A stretch of 64,000 nucleotides of DNA from Maylandia zebra. Lineage: Eukaryota > Chordata > Actinopteri > Cichliformes > Cichlidae. The notes beneath the pieces are model-generated. The model searched no databases and was not told the DNA's origin. It saw only the letters and a list, made by a program, of their open reading frames with translations. Shown here in pieces: positions 19,385 to 31,100 of the stretch. The translations under genes and the position numbers were made by a program. The DNA lies in NCBI RefSeq assembly GCF_041146795.1, contig NC_135173.1, forward strand, positions 55,728,865 to 55,792,864, in the 5' to 3' direction. How positions within the stretch are numbered: position 1 is the first letter of the stretch; each line of letters opens with the position of its first letter.

Positions 19385-22236
19385 CTAAAGTATTACACAC
19401 TGTCCTTTGTTTTTGGCTTGCTCAGTTGGAAAAACTGTCGAACTATCTTCTTGTTTCTCAGCATTATTCTCTGTTGGATCTGTTTCTGATGACTTAACAT
19501 CTGTCTCTAGTTCAGTTTGTTTTGTAACTGTTTCGGTCTGGCTTCTTTCTCCTTCTTCTGGTTTGGGGTTTTCTCCTTCAGTTGGCTTTCCATCTCTCTC
19601 ATCTCTGGTGGTCACTTCATTCCCGTCCTGTACGCTTTCAGCTTCTGTTTTGGCCACAGCCAACGCATTCTCTTCTCCATCTCCGTCGCCTTCATCAGCA
19701 GTCTCTGCCGGCGATGCCGTCTCTTTCTCCTCCTCTCTTTGCTCCTTCCCTCCAGCCTCTTCGTTTTCCTGCACAATTGGAGTCAGAGGTGTTAGATCTA
19801 GACACGTCTTAGGAGGGGATGCTACTTTTCTCCTAGGAGGAGCGACTGGCTTGTCTATTTCTGAATCTTTTTTCCACAAATCCCGAACACAGACATTGCT
19901 CTCTTCCAAGGCTGCGGGATGATCATCTATACTTGTCCAGTCTGCTTCCTCTGAGGGAAACTCAAAGCAAGAGATGCTAAGTTCATCGACTGGGATTTCT
20001 GTTGGTTTTTCAACTGTTATAGACACACTCCTTACTGTCTTGGATTTACTCTTTTTTGCTGTTTGTGTGTCGTCTTCTTCCAGAAGTCGAGGGAAAGGCT
20101 CTATGTCGCACGGAGAAGAATTGGCGCTGGACCTGAAGAAGTCTGTAATATCCTCCTCTGAGTTAGGCACCTCTCCTTTTTCAGGTTTGGTCACAAAAAC
20201 ATCAAGATCATACAAATCCTCGGACATTATCCGAGGTCCTTCCTCTGGGCATTTTTCTTTATCTGTTGGTTCCCCCTCCACAACAGGAGTCTCATCTATC
20301 AGGACATATTTCTCTAAATATCCCCTGGCCTCTCGGTCTGAATGCCTGCTGTGGAAGGACTTCTCCGAGGTCACACTTTCAGTGTCTTCTTCTTTTTTCC
20401 GGCTGCCGAGTGCTTCCTCGTAAAGGTCTGTATAAAGAAAGGCCATGGCTTTGGGTTCCTCCAGCAAAATGGGATCAATAATTTTCGGAGGCCCTTCGGG
20501 TAGAAAGATTGGTGTGAGGACATCTTCTTGGCTTCCAAACAAATTCGAACCACTCTGTTTTGAGGGAAGCCTAGATAGTGCACTTTCTGCTGCTCCGCCT
20601 CCATCTGTTGCCCCTGGACCTTTCAGAAAGTATTCGTCTGTACCGCCATAAAAGACTTCATCTAAAAGCTCGTTAGCAAGTTCCACCAGACTGATTGTGT
20701 CTGACTTGTCAACATCTGCACCTTTGGTGCTGGTGCTTTCTTTAGTCTGTGCATGTTTCTCAGTGTACTGACTCTCAGTAGCAGTCTTTGCCTCTGGTTC
20801 CACCTGTCCTCCTGCAGCCACAGCAGGACCTCCTGGAGCTTGAGCATCAATCAGGGCGAATGCCTCAAAGTAGTCCACATTTCCTGCTGCTGCTCTGCTT
20901 TGCATTCTGGCCACGGGAGCTCCCGGTGGATCCATGGAATCTAGATCCACAGGAGGGTGGGGGCTGGCTTGGTAATCTATTGTTGGGCCCGTCTCTACTG
21001 AGATCAGCAGCTCATTTTCATGGATCTCCTCACTAGCTTTAGGAACAACACTTTCCTCCAGGTATGAAAGATTGTCCACCATTTCTTTGCTGACTTCTTC
21101 ATCCACGGTGGCCAGTTTTTGGGGAACAACAATGTTGAGGATTTCAGAGCCTTCTGACACTAAGCTGAACAGCTGCTGCTCTTTGTCTTCCTGAGGATCA
21201 GTTGTTTCGTCTTGGTCTCCTTCTCCGTCACTTTTCAAATTTGGTTGAGAGACTTCCACTAACTCTGGCCGCCCTGAGATGTTCTCAGAGCTTTCTGCCA
21301 GGACTTCTCGCTTTCTATCTGCTTTGCTTTTCGGCCCACTTGCCCTCTCCTTGGTTGTCTTCCTTCTTGAGATAAGCTCCTCATCCATGACAAAAATGAT
21401 TTTGCCTGCTGGATGAGACCCAGGTGTTGCAGGCTGTATTGCACTGAGATCCACAGAGGGGAGTCCAGCTTCAGACATCCATGGTGTGGTGCAGCGACTG
21501 GGGGTCGTCTCCCATGCGATTCCGCTGTCCTCCCCTTGCATAGTTACCATGGAGAAGGAGGAGTCCATCATTAGGCACTGCATCTTAGGCCGGACATTAT
21601 CATCGTGGACAGCCTCGCGTAAGCTGAAGGCACAGTAGCGCAAAAATATTGGGAGGTTAAGGGAAAACTATACAAAATATGTCCTAATAACTTCTAAGTT
21701 GTGCAGGTGTTCTTTTGCTTTAATACTTTTTGCACTGCGCCTAAAGCGAGAGAAAGAGTCTCAACTTATATTCACCAAAGTCTGAACTGCATAAAGCATC
21801 ACATCTATCAACCTTTGAAGATGCTTGTTGTGCTCCATGAGCATTTTTACGTCACACAAGTGTCATTAAGTAGGAAGAAAGAAAGAAATTTCACCCTGCA
21901 GAACTTCCCATTCTGCTTGACCAGTGCAAACATACGAACATGTGGCATTTCCTCCATAAATTCAGCATATTTTATTACTGTAAAATAAATGTTTCACCAC
22001 AGACTCTAATTCCTAAATGATCAAAAACTTTCTTCTGTGGTAAAAAACAAAAACAAAATTGCAAAACAAATCTCATTAAGATGAAACTTTAACCTGCAGC
22101 ATAAAGAGCACCTGTTTTGAAGGGTCTCCACTTCATCAGTAACATCAAGGTTTTGTTCTGTAATATCTTCAGATGTCAACACAGTCATCTCGGGGTCAAC
22201 ATCTGACTGTGCAAAATCCTCCATTGCTGTAGCCAT
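19385..22236 (-). CDS. cmya5-like: Short myospryn (CMYA5)-like protein with C-terminal CaaX box
   Basis: The two exons are 22236-22112 (start MATAMEDFAQSD) and 21623-19385. They join in phase to 2364 nt, 787 aa. Homology to CMYA5 is inferred from remembered human motifs in the same order: SFSMVTMQGEDSGIAWET (about 64-81), CTTPWMSE, SEGSEILNI (about 197), YLEESVVPK, a DYFEAFALID motif (about 290), IIDPILLEEPKAMAFLYTDLYEEALG (start about 419) and a second GYLEKYVLID (about 475). The protein is acidic and disordered, with Glu/Lys/Pro/Thr-rich tails. Human CMYA5 is about 4000 aa and continues into a coiled coil, two FN3 domains and SPRY. Here the frame stops after GQCVIL, a CaaX box predicted to be geranylgeranylated. 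A helix at about 354-365 (LVELANELLDEV) fits the PKA RII-binding pattern. CMYA5 is a muscle costamere AKAP and desmin/dysbindin partner. The function of this short form is inference. The neighbouring homer1 supports the assignment by synteny. Confidence 0.8.
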
Positions 22237-23875
22237 TGTTAGCAGTATGGATCTGCTTCAGCCTCTCAACACGACTCGATGCTGCTCTGCTGATCACATA
22301 CGAAGCGAGCGAGCGTGCTCGAGTCGGGTTTTCATGCTCAGCATAATCTTGAAATAGAAAACTTGCCTTCCACTGTTTCATCTGAAACATTTGCAGCATG
22401 CAGGGAGAGTAATTCGTCTCCTGTTCACAATGGTTGAACTCTTGAAATCACTACATACAGATAACAAGTTAATCTGGGTTAAGCAGTTGCAAATAATCTG
22501 AACTGTGAAAATGCAGGAACATTAAGGCAGTGTCTCTGTCTTATTTATTTTTGCCAGGTCTAATAATAATTTTTTCTTGGCATCATGTATCTGATATCAT
22601 TAGTCTCTCTGTAAGCGAGTTAGAGGTAAGATTGTTTAAAATCTTTAAGCTGTTTTTTTTTTTCATGTGCAACAAATCACATGTCAATGAAAAATAGTAA
22701 AAACCAAAATTGTGATTAAAAAGTTAGACTTGTCATGCTTTTCTGTCCCACTAGTGAGCATTTTTTGTGGTAACTGGCCAAATAAGTTTTTAAAATCTGC
22801 CTTTCTTTCATTTTGATTGAGCCACCTGCTCGTGTCTGTCACACAGAGTGTCAGAGATGCTATGTGGGAAATGAAAGCGTGAAGGAGTTGGGGAGGGTTT
22901 AGTCAACATGTTCTATCTGGGTAAAAGTTCCCCAGTGTAAACTAGTCTGACATACCCTGTGCATCATAAAACTTTCCAGTGGGCATGCCAAACTGTGAAT
23001 TTAATATTATATAAATTTTGAGGCAGTAATCACACACAACAAGACCGGGAAGAAGTAAAACTGAAAAGTCCAAGAATATAAATTAATCAATAAACACAAA
23101 ACACTGGGCCAGTAATTTGACATTTATGTTAGGCTGCTGAAAGGTGTCTCTATAAGCGATTGCACCATAGGTTATACTTAGTTTGTTACAGGTCCTGTAG
23201 GAAAAAATGATAAAAGAAACTTTATCTCTAAGATCCAGAGAAGAAAACTCCCGTTATTTTAAAACATATATCATTAATGTCATGAATGCATATCATACTG
23301 AAATGCTGATTGTGCCTTCAACCCCATCACCATTTTCAACCCCCATAATGCAAAGTTAAGCCCCTATTACCGATGTTAATGAAAGTTCTCTTGGCATGCT
23401 CTGGCAATGAAACAGAGTATTTTTGAGTGAAAATTACGTGTTTCATAAGTGATCTTTAACCATGGGACATTTCATCATTACATACTCACCAGAATTTACT
23501 ACTACTTATCATGATTCTTGGGGTTTTCGCTATTTCCTCTGTATTATTTTAAGGTCTTTACCTTACAATATAAAGGACTTGAGACAACTGTAATTGGGAT
23601 TTGGTGCTATATAAATAAAACTGAACTGAACTTCAGCATGATTTCAAATCATGATCACAATGATCATATGATAATTTTGTCTGTGACAGGGTTGAAACCC
23701 AAATGGATTTAGTGAGATTTAAATGCCTAATAATGACTTTGTGCCTAAAATCTGATCAAAGTACAAAAAATGTGTTTATTATACAAAAATATATTTTCTT
23801 TATTGTTACTGATATAATATAATAATACTCAGATGTTCTGAGTACCATTGCGTTATTGTTATTGTCCTCTTTTAT
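22237..23875. other. Divergent intergenic region, cmya5-like / homer1
   Basis: This 1.6-kb spacer separates the divergent start codons of the cmya5-like gene and the homer1 upstream region. It holds no gene; the human counterpart of this interval contains TENT2, of which I see no exon. A short L2-type 3' tail lies at about 23549-23631 (ending 'gctatataaataaaactgaactg'). Promoter elements for the cmya5-like gene could not be assigned. Confidence 0.6.
23549..23631 (+). repeat. L2/Maui-type LINE 3'-tail fragment
   Basis: The segment 'ggtctttaccttacaatataaaggacttgag...gatttggtgctatataaataaaactgaactg' matches the tails at about 36960-37062 and 43390-43465. It is a 5'-truncated LINE remnant. Confidence 0.7.
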
Positions 23876-23970
23876 TTACGTCAGTTTATTGTACCCTCTA
23901 CCGGATGTGAGGACATACATACTGCCAATAACGTCAAAACTGCAGGCGTTAACGTAGCGTGATGACGTCG
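23876..23970 (+). promoter_or_regulatory. Cluster of three CRE-like motifs upstream of homer1
   Basis: TTACGTCA (23876-23883), TAACGTCA (23929-23936) and TGACGTCG (23963-23970) each share a CGTCA or ACGTC core within 95 bp, just upstream of the GC-richer homer1 leader. Homer1 is a known activity-regulated gene with CREB/MEF2 input in mammals. The sites could mediate this here, but binding is inferred. Confidence 0.5.
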
Positions 23971-23979
23971 TTGGTTAAT

Positions 23980-25154
23980 GCTTCCCTCTGAGCAGAGGCG
24001 GCGGATGGAGCGGAGCTGATGAATGAGATGAGGGGCTAACAGAGGGCAGACGGGCTGATGATGAGAGAGGATGAACCAGCAGCTGAAGGAGCATCAGTCC
24101 TATTCTCCCACCATCTCAGATCCAGTTTACGCGAAACAACGCAAACAAAACAAGACGGAGAAATCTGCTCGTTTGTGAATGAAGGAAAATTTTGTGGCGA
24201 ACATCGACGTCGGTGAAGCTGTTTTGATTTTTTTTTTCCTCTTGGAGGAGGGCAGGACGTGATGATAAAACCCGGAGTGTACTCCAAGGGCTTTTTTGTG
24301 TTCTCTCCAAAAGCAGCGGAGATGAAGCCCCGTCTGGAAAGAAGATGTCTGTCACCACAGAGCGGCGTTAAATGTCTCACTTGCGGCGGTAAAACTCTTT
24401 AATATTTCTCCGATTTGAGGATTTTAATGGCACAGAGGACTTCAATCAAGAGCCAGCGACTTAAAGAGGGATTTATGAGTGTCGGAATTGAGGGGTGAAT
24501 GTTAATTTTTTTTATCCCAACGTCTGCCATCCCTATTCAGATTATACACCAGCCAACGGAGCATTTATAGCCAGCTAACGTCACATTTAGAGACTATAGG
24601 CAGTTTTATTTGCTAAAACACGTTAACATTTTTTCCCCTTCGATAATTTCACTCTGAATTTAAAAGCGCAACACGATCCCTTCGAGTCTAATGTGGTTAT
24701 AAATCACACCATCCGTCTGCTGTCAGTTTTTTTCTCCTTCTTTTTTTAATAGCCCGAGTTGAGCTCCATAATCCTGCATTACTGTGGAGTTTGGTTGTGG
24801 GGTTTTTTAGCTAACGGCGGCGGCTACTAGAGCCAGAGCAGCGCGCGCGCGTGTTGTCAGTCATCATGCGTGCACCGACACGTTCGCACGGATGAAACCA
24901 CCACCTATGCCAAAAATATGATGCACCCAGAGGGCACAACAACACGCCGAGCCATGTCGGACTGAGAACAGTGAGAGTGGGGCTTCGCCGGGCTGTGAGC
25001 TCACACAAACAAGCAGAGAGCGGCTTTCAATTGAGAGGGAGAGCGGATAAAAACAAAACAAAAACAAAGCTGCAGCTAGCCTGTCCGCACAGCTCTCAGG
25101 AGACCGCTGAGAGGATCATTTTCGACTCAACTTAGAGACCAGAATCCAGCTATA
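23980..25154 (+). promoter_or_regulatory. homer1 promoter and 5' leader
   Basis: CpG-rich segment preceding the homer1 ATG, with (GC)n near 24840-24852 (gcgcgcgcgcg) and numerous upstream ATGs. Mammalian Homer1 also has a long 5' UTR. The transcription start is not resolved. A U/T-rich stretch lies at about 24505-24515 and 24727-24748. Confidence 0.5.
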
Positions 25155-28100
25155 ATGGGGTATGTAAAGTGGTGGTTCAGTGGAAGTTGTATTTCTCACT
25201 CCCCATGTCATGAGTGTGGCACACTTTGTTGTTGCAGATTTCAACACCCACAGCTGCCAGTCTGCTAGCTAACCCCCCTTGTCCTCTTACATAGAAAAAA
25301 ATTACTGTAAACCACTATCCCATCATTATGTGCACCTAAAGCCTCCATACGCTGACATTTCAGCTTACAGAAGCCAATAAGGATGAGGCTGCGATGAAGT
25401 AAGCTACTGATGATAGGGAGAGCATATTTAATGTTTTGCCATGAGTAAATGTGGAAGGGGGGGGGCTCCATCACCACAGCTCCATTGTGGTGCTTACATG
25501 TGGCCGAGCCTGCAGATGTGTGGTGATTCTCCTGATCAAAAGCGACCTAGTTCCCACTCCAGATGATGTAGAATGTGATTGGTTTGTTGTCATATTGTAG
25601 TTGGGAAGGAGGAGAAGGGGATTGGTGAATGGCTTGCCTCCTCATCCTCTGTAATTCTCAAGGCCAGTGGTTGTAATCCAGTCAACAATCAATTTCTGAG
25701 TCGGTCAAAAGAGAGTATGTCCTACAGTATGTGTTTACACTGTCTCAATTAGCAATTCTCCCTGTTCCTGTCCTCTTTGTGCAGTTGTTGATCAGTTCAA
25801 ATGTCACTGGCATGTTTTTGTTTTTTCAGTGGAAACTGAAACATATCTGAAGTTGCAGCAGTGACACACCCCTACCACTGGAATTCAGTTAGGACTTTGT
25901 AGTAAACAACAGCAAGCATAGTACATCCAGCAACAACACAATAAAATCCCTAAAATGACAATTACAAAGTTTTTATTTTTACTGGCTTAAAAATGGGTGC
26001 GCAGCTTCAGACAGTTATTCCCATACTGTTATTACAATGAGTCTGTGATATTGTAGAAGTCTGTGCAATTCATGTATTTTATCCTTATGCGGGTAACCTC
26101 TTTGATGTATGCCAATTGAATGCTTTTAAATTAAAAAAAAAATACATACAGGGAGTGCAGAATTATTAGGCAAGTTGTATTTTTGAGGAATAATTTTATT
26201 ATTGAACAACAACCATGTTCTCAATGAACCCAAACCCAAAGCTGAATGTTTTTGGAAGTAGTTTTTAGTTTGTTTTTAGTTTTAGCTATTTTAGGGGGAT
26301 ATCTGTGTGTGCAGGTGACTATTACTGTGCATAATTATTAGGCAACTTAACAAAAAACAAATATATACCCATTTCAATTATTTATTTTTACCAGTGACAC
26401 CAATATAACATCTCCACATTCACAAATATACATTTCTGACATTCAAAAACAAAACAAAAACCAATCAGCAACCAATATAGCCACCTTGTGCTTTTGGGCA
26501 CTCCAGTGATGTTGCAGCTCTGAAATATGGCCAAACTGGTGGCAAGTGTTATCTTGGCAGCTGCACGCTTGACTTTTCTCAATTCATGGGCAGTTATTTT
26601 GCGCCTTGGTTTTTCCACACGCTTCTTGCGACCCTGTTGACTATTTTGAATGAAACGCTTGATTGTTCGATGATCACGCTTCAGAAGCTTTGCAATTTTG
26701 AGACTGCTGCATCCCTCTGCAAGATATCTCACTATTTTTGACTTTTCTGAGCCTGTCAAGTCCTTCTTTTGACCCATTTTGCCAAAGGAAAGGAAGTTGC
26801 CTAATAATTATGCACACCTGATATAGGGTGTTGATGTCATTAGACCACACCCCTTCTCATTACAGAGATGCACATCACCTAATATGCTTAATTGGTAGTA
26901 GGCTTTCGAGCCTATACAGCTTGGAGTAGGACAACATGCATGAAGAGGATGATGTGGACAAAATACTCATTTGCCTAATAATTCTGCACTCCCTGTATGT
27001 TGATATTTTTAAGCCTTCGTGCTGATAACAGCTGGAGCCTTTTGGGTGCACCTTTGTGCCTGCATCCATCTGTCCCATTCCTGTGTAAAGTCACTGCTAT
27101 TTTCAGGTAGAACTAAAATGACAGTTCAGTAGACAGGCACGTGTTTTGATGAGCAATTAACCATCAAAGTGATTTATTTGAGCAATTTGTTAAAAAGCGC
27201 TTTTTCGGATAGGAATATTTGACAAGTTTATGGGAAGATTAGTGTGTCTGGGGAAAAACAAGACGTCGTATGCAGAGCTACAGCAATAAATCGGCTGATA
27301 TTTGCTAATTTTTTATGTAGATGGCTCTGTTGGTGTATTTACCAGAAGATAAGCAACAAGAAATAGGCAAAATTTAATGTTTATTTTTCACAATTATTCC
27401 TAATTTTTTTTTAAAGTGAAAGCAAATGGGTGTCTGAATCTTTTTAAATATTATTATAGGTCAGAATATTATGGGTCTTAAGCTGGCGCTGTGAGCTGTG
27501 GCTGATTAATGAAATGTTTTTGTATATAAATTGACATGTTCTCAGCTGCTGTTTTGTGATTTCAGTTGGGTTTCCTCAAGACAAGCCAGTCTTTCATAAC
27601 TTCTTTCACTTCCTCTATGAGCTTGTGTTATTTTCAGTGTCAAAGAAGAGTCGTTACAGAAGGGCTCGGACTTTCTGAACTTCTTACATTCAGACAAAGA
27701 GAGCATCAGTGGAAAAAACACAGGACTTCGTTATTGTCATGAGAAATAGTTTGAAAGTGTCAGGCGAGCCGAGTGTCCCACGCTTGCTCTTTCTCTTTTG
27801 TCGGCTGCTGAAAGACTAGAGGTCTGTGAGCGGCATATGGGCGTTTGGGACTGGAGGCTTCGCCTTGCCAGGCTCCTGCTGCCTCCCTCTGCGAGTGGGC
27901 TAACCCACAGGGATGCTGCGATCGGATTGGGCGAGAGAGCGTGTAGGAAGGAGAGGGAGCGACGGAGTTGGAGGATGTTCACAGCTCATGACCACATGGG
28001 CAGTTGCCATGACAACGTAACAGCTAAGTTAGTAATGCGGAGTTATTATTCCTGTGCATAGCAAACACGGGCTGCAGCTGTCATTGCTTTCACTCAGTGG

Positions 28101-31100
28101 AGTTTTGGCTTGTAGTCAGATTTGTTTTCAATATTCTTCTTGATATAGTCCTTCATATATAGTATAGACAGGATAGGTAAAAAATGATTTACGATTTATA
28201 AAGAAGAAATAAATGAATCTAACATAAAATTCGAGACTTAATAAAAATAAAAGACATTTCAAAGTTCAGCGGGGGATCAAATAATTTTTCCACTGTATAC
28301 ATCTCTTATATCTGTGACCTGTGAGGCACAACTTTTACTCCGAAGACAAACCTCCAGTTTGTTTTTTCATGTTTCACGAAAGCTGAGAGAGTGTTACCAG
28401 ATAAGTCAAGACTTCAATGCTTGCTATGAGCAACCACAGCAATCTGCTAATGACCAATGCAATTACAAAGAGGGCCTTCGTCCAGAGTCCTCTTTGCAAC
28501 CGATTTTATATAGCAGCAGCCAAATATAAACCAATCAGTTAGGAAATACGCATTTTTTCCCGCCTTTTGACCAGAGGACGGCAAGTAGTCGCAGATCAGA
28601 CTCTAGTGCTGTGTGATCGAGGCCCAATGTGCTGATAGGCTGATATCAGCTAGCAAACCAAACATCAGCCAACACCTTTGTTTGGGTTGTTAGGATTGGG
28701 TAGTTTGTGATTACCCGAATTAGTGATAGTTGTTGTTTTTGACGGGAATGGGATTAATTTTCTTATTTAATAGTCTGTTGACTGTAAAAAAGAAAATAAA
28801 ACTACCATGGTAGATACTATATCGGTAAAACATAAGCACTAATAGGAGCTGGCCATGTTATGCACACTTTAGCAGCACTATTTTTTTCTTCACAAACCAT
28901 GGCAGAGAGTAAATGTAAAGAAGTCTCCATCTAATGGATTAGTACTTAAAAAACAACGTCAATTCATGAAGAAAATGAAAAAACTAGACCTAAAACTGAA
29001 TGTGTGGTTGTGCACCCTGTTCATTTACTACCGTCTGTTATCCCCACCTGTTCATTCATTTCCTGGCTGCGGGCGAAGGCGCTCTGCATCCGATTGCTTT
29101 GTTTAGTTTCTTGCCAGTTTTATCAGTTTTAAAACCCAAATAATCCCAAACAGAAGATTAAATATTCTTTTTGCACAGCTGATTCTTGTGGACTTTTCCT
29201 TCTTACGCACGTGCACACAGACACACAAACACACAGAGCATGCATGTGCACTCATTTGACTGGCTGCTCATAAAAACTTCACCCATCTGTAGTGGATTCC
29301 AAGCATTTTCTGATAATTATTTTAAGCCAGACTGGATTAATGAGATGCTAATATATAAATGGTTGCATGAAAATATACAAAATTTAAATGTTTTTTTTAA
29401 TAATGACTCTTTTGCACTATTTTTGCTGTAAACTAAATTACACATACTATGTATTAGTGCAAAAACAATTGGCAAGCAAAAATGAAGTTTGCTGGATTTA
29501 AGCTCTTAGATGTGAATAGTTCTGTTTGTTTGTTATATTCATAGATACTTTATTTATAGCCAGATGAAGTGGTGAAGTTATTAAGATTAATCAGATTAGT
29601 TGACACTTCAAGTTAACGTTAGTTGCATCCCAAATATGTGACCGATTAAGGAAATTGTTTCGCATCAGTCCCCAGACGTCATTAAATGTGGCAGGTATCA
29701 ACAAACCTCAGTGTCCTGAGTGACTGTGACATGTCCTAATAGAGTCTTTGTCATTGGAAACTAATCTGAGCATTGTTTCGGTCACAAACAGTCCACATCT
29801 TTGTTTGCCACCATTGAAAACACCAGCGCTCGTGTGTGTCTTCTGCTGCTGTGAATGTTTCTGCTGATCTGACGACATCTGCACTCAGATTCACGTGCAA
29901 GTACATGTCATTGAGACTCGAACGCTAGGTTTCATTGTGAAAAGGGATTATGGGCTAACAATCGCCACGCTCTCATGGAGACACACTGCACCGGGGCAGA
30001 GTTTGATCTAGGCCACACTGTCAGACTAATGACCTGCACCCACTTCAAGCCCCTGAAAAGCCACAGCTAATTGAGACATTGACACAGTGACCAGCAATGC
30101 CTTTTATTCTTGTTTAAGAATTAATCAAACGTTGATTATATATGGCTTTTAAATTCATTTTAGCTTTGCATTCAATTCATTTTCAGTCTGAATAGCTTTA
30201 CCTTTCTTTTTTATGTGTTTGTTTTACAGCAGCCACATTAGCTAGGATTATGTGCTTAAATTGGGAAGAGTTAAAAAAACAGAATTCATTTGATCTAGCG
30301 GTGAGAGTCTTTACACTATGGCTTTAAAACCAAGCACAAAAGAGTTGAAGAATTGAACTGAATAATACCTTTATGTGCTCTAGTTCCAATAGTTACCTTA
30401 CACATTTTTCTATTGGCTTATAGAACTATTTTAAAACCACTTGACTATATATTTGCCTTAAAATCATTAAAAGAAATGGGATAACATTTGTCAGATTACT
30501 CAATTCATTCAACTGAGTAGCTACTTACAAGTTAGATTAACAGAGTCCATCTGCTGCATGTATTACATGCAGCAGATAGTTTCAGGATATCTTTCTGTAT
30601 TTTAGTTTAATACAGGGGAATGTCACTGATACAGTTTATCACCAGTGAATTATTTTGAAAGTGTGTAATTAGCATCCTGCTGGTACTAAACATTATCTGT
30701 GTTGGCAGCCACAGTGCTATTGCTTGAAGTGCAGCTGCAAATATTTGTGAATATTTTCTTTTTTGTTACACAGATTATTGTTGTTATATGAAACTAGGGA
30801 TGCACTGATCCAGCTTGATCCGTTTTATTTGTCTTATTTATTTGCACTTGTCTTTACAATCACATTGCCTTCCTCCTTGGTATATTAGCTGTGCGCCAGT
30901 TTGCTGCAAACAACATGAAACTAAATTGATCTGTCAGGAGCATCTGATCTAGGTTTTTGAGTCAGGATCGGCGCAATAGCCAAACCAAATATTGCATCAC
31001 CAGTTGAAACATTAGAAAGTCAGTCAGAGGTGATGTTAGCTTAATTGGCTTGCCTTGACACAGCTTTAAAAAACAGCTCACAATAGTTAAAAAAAATTCA

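Noticed and set aside
19407-21036. Plus-strand ORFs opposite the cmya5-like exon (for example 19407-19922, 19974-20423)
   Set aside because: They are antisense shadows of a codon-biased acidic coding exon (Ser/Phe/Val-rich output) and show no homology of their own.
22196-22399. Alternative upstream start for the cmya5-like gene
   Set aside because: Different frame from the exon that splices in phase; the ATG at 22236 gives a continuous protein joined to CMYA5 motifs.
28276-28298. Isolated transposon end (caaataatttttccactgta)
   Set aside because: No partner inverted repeat was found nearby, so no element could be delimited.
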